DNA of 64,000 nucleotides from Croceicoccus naphthovorans (GTDB lineage: Bacteria; Pseudomonadota; Alphaproteobacteria; Sphingomonadales; Sphingomonadaceae): the NCBI RefSeq assembly GCF_001028705.1, contig NZ_CP011770.1:809501-873500 (forward strand), given 5' to 3'. This document shows positions 1-7,737 of the stretch, piece by piece. The position numbers and the translations under genes are program-made. Positions within the stretch are counted from its first letter, which is position 1, and each line of letters starts with the position of its first letter. A model generated the notes under the pieces. The model worked only from the letters and a program-made list of their open reading frames with translations. It was not told the origin of the DNA and searched no databases.

Positions 1-1
1 C

Positions 2-358
2 AACGTACAGTGGGAGACGATTTTGCGATCCTTAGGGGCGGAACGCGCCTATCGCTGGCTGAACGCCGGTCAGCTGGATGCGCGGGGGATCGCGAACTTC
101 CTGATCCTCGACGGCCAGTTCCCGCGTTCGTTGCGGTTCTGTTATGCCAAGATCCGGTCGAACCTGCACAACCTTGCCCTGCAATACGGCGAAAAGCTCT
201 CCTCAAACGAGGCGATGCGCAAGGCCGACCTGAACCTGCAAGACAAGGATATCGACGCGGTGTTGGAGCAGGGGCTGCACGAGTTCCTGAGTGACTTCAT
301 TGCCGATACGCACGACATCGCGACCGCTGTCGAAACCGACTATCGCTTTACCGACTGA
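2..358 (+). CDS. Alpha-E domain protein (DUF403), 3' part
   Basis: The frame is open at the left edge and reads VQWETILRSLGAERAYRWL at the start, so this is the C-terminal third of an alpha-E (DUF403) protein, an all-helical family of unknown biochemistry. The stop lies 15 nt before a transglutaminase gene, and an Anbu peptidase follows. Alpha-E, transglutaminase, Anbu and a circularly permuted ATP-grasp are a known conserved gene set, so the ATP-grasp and the start of this gene probably lie left of the window. The set has been proposed to tag or process peptides, which is inference here. Confidence 0.85.
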   Translation, partial: NVQWETILRSLGAERAYRWLNAGQLDARGIANFLILDGQFPRSLRFCYAKIRSNLHNLALQYGEKLSSNEAMRKADLNLQDKDIDAVLEQGLHEFLSDFIADTHDIATAVETDYRFTD

Positions 359-372
359 CCCGGAGCCGTACC

Positions 373-1185
373 ATGCGCCTCGCCATCACGCACCGCACAC
401 GCTACGACTTTGAAGATCCGGTCGTTCATGCCTTGCAACGTCTGCGGCTGACCCCGAAGAGCACGAGTGGGCAGTCCATCGCTGAATGGAAGATGGAGCT
501 GACCGGCGCCGCCAGAGAGCTGGAATACGAAGATCACAACTGCAACTTGACCACATTGGTGGCGGTCGAACCCGGCGTGCAGAAAGTAGAGATCGAGTGC
601 AAGGGCATCATCGACACCAATGACAACGGCGGTGTCATTGGGCGGCATGCGGGGCATTTGCCGCTATGGCATTTCGCCAGCCAGACGAAGCTGACCAAGC
701 CGGGCGCGGGTATGCGCGCTTTGGTGCAAGGATTGTCGGCAGAGCAAAATCCGCTGGACACCATGCACGAACTCTCGGCCCGTGTGCTCGATGCCGTGAC
801 CTATGAAACCGGCCGGACCGACAGCGATACGACGGCGGAAGAGGCGATGGGGGCAGGACACGGCGTGTGTCAGGACCATGCGCATATCTTCATTGGCTGT
901 GCGCGGCAGCTGGGCGTTCCGGCGCGCTATGTCTCCGGCTATCTGATGATGGACGACCGCGTCTCGCAAGAGGCGGGACACGCATGGGCAGAGGCGCATA
1001 TCGGCGGGCTGGGCTGGGTCGGCTTCGATATTTCCAACGGGATCAGCCCCGACGCCCGCTATGTCCGCGTGGCGACCGGGTGCGATTATGCCGAGGCTGC
1101 GCCAATCACCGGCATCAGCTTTGGCAGCCACAGCGACCGGCTGAGCGTGGAGCTTGAGGTTGCGCAGCAAACTGCGGATCAATAA
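373..1185 (+). CDS. Transglutaminase-like cysteine peptidase of the Anbu operon
   Basis: A 270-residue protein with the bacterial transglutaminase N-terminal beta region (about residues 1-90) and a transglutaminase-like core. The catalytic triad is visible as Cys166 (GHGVCQDHAH), His203 (AGHAWAEAHI) and Asp219 (VGFDISNG). It has no signal peptide, so it should be cytoplasmic. It lies 15 nt downstream of the alpha-E gene and about 100 nt upstream of Anbu, which fits co-transcription. Members of this group are predicted amidases or peptide ligases; the substrate is unknown. Confidence 0.9.
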   Translation: MRLAITHRTRYDFEDPVVHALQRLRLTPKSTSGQSIAEWKMELTGAARELEYEDHNCNLTTLVAVEPGVQKVEIECKGIIDTNDNGGVIGRHAGHLPLWHFASQTKLTKPGAGMRALVQGLSAEQNPLDTMHELSARVLDAVTYETGRTDSDTTAEEAMGAGHGVCQDHAHIFIGCARQLGVPARYVSGYLMMDDRVSQEAGHAWAEAHIGGLGWVGFDISNGISPDARYVRVATGCDYAEAAPITGISFGSHSDRLSVELEVAQQTADQ

Positions 1186-1287
1186 TCGCGAAATCTTGCG
1201 CGGGGGCGTGCGAAACGGGATACGGCCCTATTCCGGCACGCGCGATGCCGTGGCGGATAGGGCCAAGGCCATGAAGGAAAGAGTTCT

Positions 1288-2049
1288 TTGACGTATTGCG
1301 TGGGCATGATGCTCGAAAAAGGGCTGGTGTTGATGAGCGACACCCGCACCAATTCGGGCGTCGACAACATTTCCGTCTTTCGCAAGATGCACCACTGGTC
1401 GGTTCCGGGGGAGCGCATCATCACGTTGATGACGGCGGGCAACCTGGCCACGACGCAGTCGGTGATCAGCCTGCTGGAAGAGCGGACCAAGGCACCCGAA
1501 GACCGCGAACCGTCGATCCTGCGTGCGCCGACGATGTTTCAGGTCGCGACGATGGTCGGCAACCTGCTGGCCGAAACGATCCGCAAGCGTCAGGAATCGA
1601 ACGACCATATGTCGGGCGGGCCGAAATTCACCGCCTCTATCATCCTTGCCGGACAGATCGCAGGGATGGAGCCGCGCCTGTTCCTGATCTATCCCGAAGG
1701 CAATTTCATCGAGGCGTCGGTGGACACGCCCTTTTTCCAGATCGGTGAAACCAAGTACGGCCGCCCGATCATCATCCGCGCCTACAACAGGAACATGAGT
1801 TTCGAGGAAGGCGTAAAGCTGCTGATGGTGTCGATGGATTCGACATTGGCGGCGAACCTGTCAGTCGGCATGCCACTGGACCTGCTGGTGATTGAACGCG
1901 ATAGGTTCGAGCCGCTGCACGAACGGCGCATCCATGCCAGCGACAAGTTCTTTCAGGACATTTCCACCGGGTGGAGCGAAGCCTTGCGCAACGCCTTCCA
2001 GTCTCTGCCATCGTACAATCTGGACGAGATCGACGACCCCGAGGCGTGA
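1288..2049 (+). CDS. Anbu (ancestral beta-subunit) proteasome-type peptidase
   Basis: 253 residues with the Ntn-hydrolase fold of Anbu, a bacterial relative of HslV and 20S proteasome beta subunits. The start is a TTG at 1288, preceded by the purine-rich GAAGGAAAGAG. This start is supported because it puts Thr at position 2 (M-TYCVGM), the usual Anbu nucleophile after Met removal, followed by the conserved SDTRTNSGVDN segment. No in-frame ATG gives a full N-terminus. It is the last gene of the alpha-E/transglutaminase set. Anbu forms open helical or ring assemblies in characterised species; its peptide substrate is unresolved. Confidence 0.9.
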   Translation: MTYCVGMMLEKGLVLMSDTRTNSGVDNISVFRKMHHWSVPGERIITLMTAGNLATTQSVISLLEERTKAPEDREPSILRAPTMFQVATMVGNLLAETIRKRQESNDHMSGGPKFTASIILAGQIAGMEPRLFLIYPEGNFIEASVDTPFFQIGETKYGRPIIIRAYNRNMSFEEGVKLLMVSMDSTLAANLSVGMPLDLLVIERDRFEPLHERRIHASDKFFQDISTGWSEALRNAFQSLPSYNLDEIDDPEA

Positions 2050-2221
2050 TTACCACGCTTGGTTGATCGGTGAATGGTTGACGCGCCGGGCCATTAGGTC
2101 CGTTTCGGGTTGTAGTTCCGCGCAGAAGTTCGCGATTCCAGTTGGTTAACGGTCTGGAACGATCCATATCGGTATCGTCCTTAATGGCGTTCCACGTATT
2201 GATCCGGGCAGAGTTCCGGTC

Positions 2222-2839
2222 ATGGAACAGCGAACAATCATCCACATCGTCGATACCGATGCGCGCAACCGGGCCCAGTTCGCCCGCGCCGTGTTCGAAC
2301 TTGGCCATCATGCCGAGGTCTATGACGACATCCACGAACTGGCGGCGCATCTGCCGCGCCACGGGATCGTGTTGGCGGACGACGATCACGCGGCGGGCGG
2401 TATCGCGGGGTTGATGGATATCATGTCAAAGCGCGGCGCGTGGCTGCCGATCATCGCGATGGCGTCGCACCCGGATATCGACGATGTCGTCACCGCGATG
2501 CGCGCAGGCGCGTTCGACTATCTGTCCCACCCGATTCCCGGCGACGCACTGGCAGAGGCGATCAACCGCGTTGCGAAAGAAGCCGCGACGCAAGCCGAAC
2601 ACCGTCGCCGCGCTCTGGATGCCCGTACGCGTATCGCGATGCTTTCGGGGCGAGAGCGCGAGGTACTGGACCATCTGGCGCAGGGCCTGTCGAACAAGGC
2701 CATCGCCCGCGAGTTGGATATCAGCCCGCGCACCGTGGAAATCCATCGCGGCAACATGATGGACAAGATCGGCGCGCGTCACGCGGCAGAGGCGGTTCGC
2801 CTTCGGCTGGAAGCTTCGATGGGGGAATGGCTGCACTGA
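2222..2839 (+). CDS. FixJ/LuxR-type response regulator with divergent receiver
   Basis: 205 residues: a receiver-like domain (about 1-120) and a LuxR-type helix-turn-helix (about 140-200; LSGREREVLDHLAQGLSNK, then ISPRTVEIHRGNMM). The acidic pocket (D11, D13) and a candidate phospho-acceptor in LADDDH (residues 53-55) are present. The conserved receiver lysine, normally in a KP motif, is replaced: the segment reads FDYLSHPI. Phosphorylation may therefore be altered or absent. No partner histidine kinase lies nearby. About 170 nt separate it from Anbu, enough for its own promoter. Confidence 0.88.
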   Translation: MEQRTIIHIVDTDARNRAQFARAVFELGHHAEVYDDIHELAAHLPRHGIVLADDDHAAGGIAGLMDIMSKRGAWLPIIAMASHPDIDDVVTAMRAGAFDYLSHPIPGDALAEAINRVAKEAATQAEHRRRALDARTRIAMLSGREREVLDHLAQGLSNKAIARELDISPRTVEIHRGNMMDKIGARHAAEAVRLRLEASMGEWLH

Positions 2840-2894
2840 TCCCTGGGAAAGCCCGTCGCGGCCGGGTGCCCCGGCCGCGATGGGTTTGAACGCC

Positions 2895-3467
2895 TTAACC
2901 CAGAAGTCCGGCAGTCTCCGCCACCAGCCACAGGCCCAGCACCACGAACAGCAATGCCGCCGCCATACGGATCTTTGCCAGCGGCAACCGATCCGCCAAT
3001 TTGTCGCCCAGCCACAGCACCGGCGCATTGGCCAGCATCATGCCAATGGTCGTTCCGGTCGTCACCATCAGCGTATCGGCAAACCGCGCGCCCAGCGCCA
3101 CGGTCGCAATCTGCGTCTTGTCGCCGATCTCCACGATGAAGAACGCGATCAGCGTCGTCAGAAACGCGCCGCCACGCGACTTGGGCTGGTCATCCTCCTC
3201 GAACTTGTCTGGGATCAGCGTCCACAGACCCATCACGACGAACCCGGCGGCAACCAGATAGCGGAACAGGTCGCTGTCGAACCAAGCCGCCGCCTGCACG
3301 CCCAGCAGCGCCGCAAGGAAGTGGTTGGCGATCGTCGCGAACAGGATGCCGAAAGCAATCGACACAGGCTGGCGAAACCGTGCGGCCAATAACATGGCCA
3401 GCAGCATCGTCTTGTCGCCGATCTCTGCCAGGGCGACGACGGCAGTGGAGGTGAACAGCGCTTCCAT
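2895..3467 (-). CDS. GDT1/TMEM165-family (UPF0016) cation exporter
   Basis: 190 residues with two homologous three-helix repeats, each carrying the signature acidic motif: AEIGDKT near residue 14 and VEIGDKT in the second half. The family exports Mn2+ (and in some members Ca2+) across the inner membrane. The ATG at 3467 has GGAGA upstream and starts directly at the first helix (MEALFTST); an upstream in-frame extension has no family match. It converges with the response regulator gene. The final helix ends in LLG. Confidence 0.9.
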   Translation of the reverse strand: MEALFTSTAVVALAEIGDKTMLLAMLLAARFRQPVSIAFGILFATIANHFLAALLGVQAAAWFDSDLFRYLVAAGFVVMGLWTLIPDKFEEDDQPKSRGGAFLTTLIAFFIVEIGDKTQIATVALGARFADTLMVTTGTTIGMMLANAPVLWLGDKLADRLPLAKIRMAAALLFVVLGLWLVAETAGLLG

Positions 3468-3781
3468 CGTATTCTCCGGGCCGGGCTTCCTTGCAGACAT
3501 GGGCAACACCGCACCCCCGCCCGGCCGGACAAGAGGTTTCGGTGTCACGCAGTCTCGCCGGAATTCATTCCCCACGCGCCGGAGCCTCTCGGCCCAGTAT
3601 GTCGACGGCGGGCCCGCGCGAATTGGCGCGGGTGGCTACTCCCCGGATGACGAAATGGCGGTTAGCGGAGGCGGGTTCGCAATGCAAATCGCCTTTGCAA
3701 TCGAACTAACAAACATTGTCGGATTTGCCCGATTGCATGGCGCAACCGACTGGGAAACAAGCGTTGGTGGAGGGACCATCG
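3468..3781. other. Intergenic region between divergent genes
   Basis: About 310 nt between the GDT1-type gene (leftward) and the Sel1-like secreted protein gene (rightward), so it must hold both promoters. I looked for a yybP-ykoY manganese riboswitch upstream of the exporter but found no convincing match. No other element is recognised. Confidence 0.5.
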
Positions 3782-5092
3782 ATGCGATTTACCCACGTGC
3801 TGACCGGCCTGCTGGCCATTTTTTTCGCAAGCTTGGCCATCGGTGCACCGGCGACCCCGCAGACCGTTGCGGACAATTTTGCGGTGCCGGGCTGTATGGA
3901 TGTGGTCAACAACGACTACTACGCCTGCCAGAAACGCGCCAAGGCAATGGCCGTCGCCGGTGTCGAGAAAACCGATGCCGCCAGCATGGCGCAGGCGTGG
4001 CGGATCGTCTGTTCTTTCAAGGATCGCGAAAGCTGCGAGGAAGCGGCGCGCATCTATACGCACGGCGGGCCGGGGCTGAACCCCGATATGCGCATTGCGG
4101 CCAATTTCCACGCCCGCGCCTGCGAATTCCGATCCGATGATTCCTGCGAAGCGGCACTGGATTTTTTCAGCCGGCCCGGTGGAAATGCGCGCGATATCCG
4201 GCGGCTGGCGTTCCTGTATAATGATCGCTGCACGCAAGGCAGCGCGCAGGCGTGCGAGAAGGGCGCGTTCATCGTTGCCAACGGATTTGGCGACCGCTTC
4301 AGCGGCGTGACCAATCTGGCCTTGGCGCGCACGATGGCAGAGACGGGATGCAAAAGCGGACGCTCGGTCAATTCGTGCCTGTTGGCAGAGATGCTTTATG
4401 GCGACAGTTCGCTGGAGGGCGCGGACGCGGCGCGATCGCTGACGTATGCCGAAATGAATTGCACCGCGGGCGAAGGTGCATCCTGCCTGCGCCTTGGCGC
4501 CGAGGCCCAGCGTTCAGAAAACTGGACGAGGGCGGCAGGCCGTTATGCCGATGCCTGTCGCTTGGGATCGCAGGCAGGGTGCCGCCATGCCGCAGAGGCG
4601 GAAAAGATGAAGAGATACCTGGCGCAGCAGCAAGAGGCGAAATCGGGATTTCTAGGGGCGCTTGAGGCAGGCGATTACGCCGCAGCGACCCATGCCGCGA
4701 TCTATGTATATCAGTCGAAGAACCATCTTGCCGAAGCGATCAGGTATATTGCGGGTAAGCGCCGGATGGGATCGGTGCCCACCAACCACCTTTACGTTAC
4801 CGCGCTGTGGTTCCCCAGCGGCGATGTATTCGAGGCGGCAAACCGCGAGATGCGCTCCCGGGGAACGGGTCTGGAGGGCCGGTTCGGTGGCGATACGAAC
4901 GCACCTGGAATGGCGGCGGCGCGGTGGCAATCGGCCTATTCACGCGGCTCGTCGGCCTATCGCGCGTCTTCAAGCGGTACTTTTACTCCGTCGCCGATGC
5001 CATCTGCCTCGGAAATCGCGAGCCAGACGCGCCAACGCTATCATCACGTCAACTGCGTGATGAGCAGAATTCCCAACAACCCAAACTGCTGA
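3782..5092 (+). CDS. Secreted Cys-rich Sel1-like repeat protein
   Basis: 436 residues. The ATG at 3782 gives a signal peptide (MRFTHVLTGLLAIFFASLAIGAP). The body has repeated short helical units, each with a pair of cysteines about 8-10 residues apart (for example CSFKDRESCEEA, CEFRSDDSCEAA, CTQGSAQACEKG), as in Sel1-like or HcpA-type solenoids, which are stabilised by disulphides in the periplasm. The C-terminal 110 residues are Ser/Pro-rich and end in NPNC. Function unknown; a small secreted protein gene follows after 38 nt, suggesting an operon. Confidence 0.75.
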   Translation: MRFTHVLTGLLAIFFASLAIGAPATPQTVADNFAVPGCMDVVNNDYYACQKRAKAMAVAGVEKTDAASMAQAWRIVCSFKDRESCEEAARIYTHGGPGLNPDMRIAANFHARACEFRSDDSCEAALDFFSRPGGNARDIRRLAFLYNDRCTQGSAQACEKGAFIVANGFGDRFSGVTNLALARTMAETGCKSGRSVNSCLLAEMLYGDSSLEGADAARSLTYAEMNCTAGEGASCLRLGAEAQRSENWTRAAGRYADACRLGSQAGCRHAAEAEKMKRYLAQQQEAKSGFLGALEAGDYAAATHAAIYVYQSKNHLAEAIRYIAGKRRMGSVPTNHLYVTALWFPSGDVFEAANREMRSRGTGLEGRFGGDTNAPGMAAARWQSAYSRGSSAYRASSSGTFTPSPMPSASEIASQTRQRYHHVNCVMSRIPNNPNC

Positions 5093-5130
5093 TCGGTGCC
5101 ATCCGCGCCGCAGCCAATCGGAGGATTCGC

Positions 5131-5592
5131 ATGAAGAAGATCGCTGGAGCCATCGCGTCGATCGCGGCCTTGTCACTGGCCGCTCCCGCCGCGGCGCAGG
5201 ATATCCCGGTCCTGGTCGAAGAGGCCGCCGCCGCAGGGTGGGCCTATGGCGACAACGGCAACATCACCACGCCGCAAACCGATTCCGAAGAGGCGGACTG
5301 CGGGTCGACATGGCTGATGCTGGACAAGGCCTATTCGGAAGGCAGCTTCGATGCGGATCTGGTGGCGGCTATGCCCGCCCAGATGAACCCGTCGGCGGCG
5401 AAAAAGGAACTGAGCGCCTGGGCCAAGCGGCTAGAAAAGCGGCTGGGCGATCCGATGGCGGCGTTTCAGGCGGGCGTGGCGGACAAGCGCTACTATGGGA
5501 TGCAATTGGGCAAGGCCGCGGCGGGCGATCCGCAAGCGATGTTCATTCTTGCGTGGAATACGCGCGGCTGTCTGATCGCGACGGCTGAGTAA
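5131..5592 (+). CDS. Small secreted protein, function unknown
   Basis: 153 residues with a clear signal peptide (MKKIAGAIASIAALSLAAP, cleavage near AAAQ). A GGAGG lies 10 nt before the ATG, which fixes the start although the frame is open further upstream. The mature part has two cysteines (DCGSTW and RGCLIA) and a C-terminal Ala/Gly-rich Sel1-like half-repeat (GKAAAGDPQAMFILAW). It lies 38 nt after the Cys-rich Sel1-like gene and is probably co-expressed with it. Confidence 0.75.
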   Translation: MKKIAGAIASIAALSLAAPAAAQDIPVLVEEAAAAGWAYGDNGNITTPQTDSEEADCGSTWLMLDKAYSEGSFDADLVAAMPAQMNPSAAKKELSAWAKRLEKRLGDPMAAFQAGVADKRYYGMQLGKAAAGDPQAMFILAWNTRGCLIATAE

Positions 5593-5627
5593 CGGGTGCG
5601 GGACGGCCTCTGCGGGTCCGCCCCGCC

Positions 5628-6320
5628 TCAGCGACAGAAGCTGCCTTCGCCCAGTTCGACGTGGAAGTGATCCTCGTGCGCGGCGTTGTATTCGGGGCCT
5701 AGGACGGTGCCGAACCGCTTGCAGGCGCTGGCCTGAACCACGCGTAAAAAGCGGCGCTCCGCCTCGGTCCCGCCATTCCAATCGTCCTTCACCGTGATCT
5801 GGCGACCATCGGCCAGTACAAAGCCGGAAACGTCCAGCGCATTGGCATTCGAATGGGCCGAACGGCGCGACGATCCGGCGACGTTGCGGCATGAATAGGA
5901 TCCGAACGTCTCGACCTTCGCCAGCCCGCTGCCCAGCATCTGCTTTGCCGCGCGGTCGACGCCATAGCGCGCCCACGCCGCCACCGTCTGCGACAGGGGG
6001 CAGGCGATGCGGTTGGCGTTCGTGACAGCAATTCGGCTGGCATCGCCGGTCAGGTGGTAGAGCGCGACCGCATTTGTGCTGGAACAGCCGCCACCGGTCA
6101 GCAGGTCGTCCAATGGCACGAAATCGGCACCCTGTTCGGCCAGTTCGCGGCGGCAGATTTGCGCGGCTTGCGTAGTGACCGCCGGGCGGTTCGTTGCCCC
6201 CGGCGAAGTGGTCGGCCTGTCCGAAGCGCAGCCCGCCAGCAGCAACGCGGCCAGACCTGCCGCAACGGTGCCGCGACGGGCCGGATGGAGGAACGTGAAA
6301 CGCTGCGATCGGTTCGACAT
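5628..6320 (-). CDS. Extensin-like C-domain lipoprotein
   Basis: 230 residues. The ATG at 6320 gives a lipoprotein signal with lipobox LLLAGC, so the mature protein should be membrane-anchored in the periplasm. The body matches the alphaproteobacterial extensin-like C family: CPLSQTVAAWARYGVDRAAK, a SYSCRN segment, SAHSNANALDVSGF, and the HEDHFHVELG segment near the end. The last two resemble the metal-binding motifs of D,D-peptidase folds (SxHxxGxAxD and DHxHxE), so a cell-wall peptidase role is plausible but unproven. Confidence 0.85.
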   Translation of the reverse strand: MSNRSQRFTFLHPARRGTVAAGLAALLLAGCASDRPTTSPGATNRPAVTTQAAQICRRELAEQGADFVPLDDLLTGGGCSSTNAVALYHLTGDASRIAVTNANRIACPLSQTVAAWARYGVDRAAKQMLGSGLAKVETFGSYSCRNVAGSSRRSAHSNANALDVSGFVLADGRQITVKDDWNGGTEAERRFLRVVQASACKRFGTVLGPEYNAAHEDHFHVELGEGSFCR

Positions 6321-6515
6321 ACATGCGATTCTATGAGCCCAAAGCGCCCCGGCCAAGTCGGACGGCGCGATATCCAGCGCAAATTTCGCAGACTTTACCG
6401 CACGTTGCTGCATTGCACCCAATTGGTCGATTGACAGCACGCGCACCATCTCTAGAGCGGCCGACGGGCCACGCGGTCCCAACGCCGCGCGTGCTCTCTG
6501 TAAGGAGAGTCTTAA

Positions 6516-7637
6516 ATGACTGATACAAAGCCGACGCTGCCGGAGCGTCCCTATTTCTCGTCCGGTCCCTGCGCCAAGCCCCCGGTTTGGACTCCCGAAA
6601 AGCTCGACACCGCTTCGCTTGGGCGCTCGCACCGTTCCAAGATCGGCAAGGCACGTCTGCAGTACTGCATCGACCTGATGCGCGAACTGCTGGAGCTGCC
6701 CGAGACGCACCGCATCGGCATCGTGCCGGGCTCGGACACCGGCGCTTTCGAAATGGCGATGTGGACGATGCTGGGCGCGCGCCCGGTTACGACGCTGGCG
6801 TGGGAAAGCTTCGGTTCTGGCTGGGTGACTGATGCGGTCAAACAGCTCAAACTCGATCCGACCGTGATGGAAGCGCCTTATGGTGAAATTCCCGACCTCT
6901 CGCAGGTCGAATGGTCGAACGACGTTCTCTTTACCTGGAACGGCACCACCTCGGGCGCTCGCGTGCCGAACGCCGACTGGATCGCCGCCGACCGTGAAGG
7001 CCTGTCCTTTGCCGACGCCACCAGCGCGGTCTTCGCGCAGAAGATCGACTGGACCAAGATCGACGTTGCCACCTTCTCTTGGCAGAAGGTTCTGGGCGGT
7101 GAAGGCGCGCACGGTGTGCTGATTCTTGGCCCGCGCGCCGTCGAACGCCTCGAAAGCTATACGCCTGCGTGGCCGCTGCCGAAAGTCTTCCGCCTGACCA
7201 AGAGCGGCAAGCTGGTCGAAGGCGTGTTCAAGGGCGAAACGATCAACACCCCGTCGATGCTGGCGGTCGAGGACGCGATCCTCGCGCTGGAATGGGGTAA
7301 GAGCCTTGGCGGCGCAGACGCGATGCGCGCCCGTGCCGACGCCAACGCCGCCGCGTTGAACAAGATCGTGGAAGAGCGTGAATGGCTTGGCCATCTCGTC
7401 ACCGATGCTTCGATCCGTTCGAACACCTCGGTCTGCCTGACCGTCGAAGGCGCGGACGCGGACTTCATCAAGAAGTTTGCCAAGCTGCTGGAAGACGAAG
7501 GCGCTGCCTATGACATTGCGGGTTATCGCGATGCCCCGGCTGGCCTGCGCATCTGGTGCGGCGCGACCGTGAACACGGCGGATATCGAGGCGCTCGGCCC
7601 GTGGCTTGACTGGGCTTATGCCCAGCTTTCGGCCTGA
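6516..7637 (+). CDS. serC: Phosphoserine aminotransferase
   Basis: 373 residues, the alphaproteobacterial form of SerC. It converts 3-phosphohydroxypyruvate to phosphoserine with glutamate, and also serves pyridoxal phosphate synthesis. The PLP lysine is K191 in FSWQKVLGGEGAHG; the N-terminal FSSGPCAKPP motif is also typical. AAGGAGAG precedes the ATG. serA follows about 100 nt downstream, so the first two steps of serine synthesis are adjacent and probably co-expressed. Confidence 0.97.
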   Translation: MTDTKPTLPERPYFSSGPCAKPPVWTPEKLDTASLGRSHRSKIGKARLQYCIDLMRELLELPETHRIGIVPGSDTGAFEMAMWTMLGARPVTTLAWESFGSGWVTDAVKQLKLDPTVMEAPYGEIPDLSQVEWSNDVLFTWNGTTSGARVPNADWIAADREGLSFADATSAVFAQKIDWTKIDVATFSWQKVLGGEGAHGVLILGPRAVERLESYTPAWPLPKVFRLTKSGKLVEGVFKGETINTPSMLAVEDAILALEWGKSLGGADAMRARADANAAALNKIVEEREWLGHLVTDASIRSNTSVCLTVEGADADFIKKFAKLLEDEGAAYDIAGYRDAPAGLRIWCGATVNTADIEALGPWLDWAYAQLSA

Positions 7638-7654
7638 TCCCTTTCCCGCTCGCC

Positions 7655-7717
7655 CAGAGCGTGTCGAAGGGCGCGCACTTACCGCAGCGGGCTTCGACAG
7701 GCTCAGCCCGAACGGTG
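7655..7717. repeat. Extragenic REP-like inverted repeat
   Basis: The serC-serA gap holds GTGTCGAAGGGCGCG and the related, inverted CTTCGACAGGCTCAGCCCG. A further CCTGTCGAAGGGCGCG occurs at about 12,542 before purA. Short elements of this form are scattered between genes in sphingomonads. The two arms could fold in mRNA. Confidence 0.55.
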
Positions 7718-7737
7718 CTTAATTCTCCGAGGTTATC

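Noticed and set aside
3468..3600. Possible yybP-ykoY manganese riboswitch upstream of the GDT1-type exporter
   Set aside because: The family is often so controlled, and GGGGAATGAA and GCGAGAC strings are present, but spacing and the conserved core do not fit.
6321..7394. Long minus-strand open frame across serC
   Set aside because: It is the antisense shadow of a GC-rich gene; the real protein is the extensin-like lipoprotein starting at 6320.
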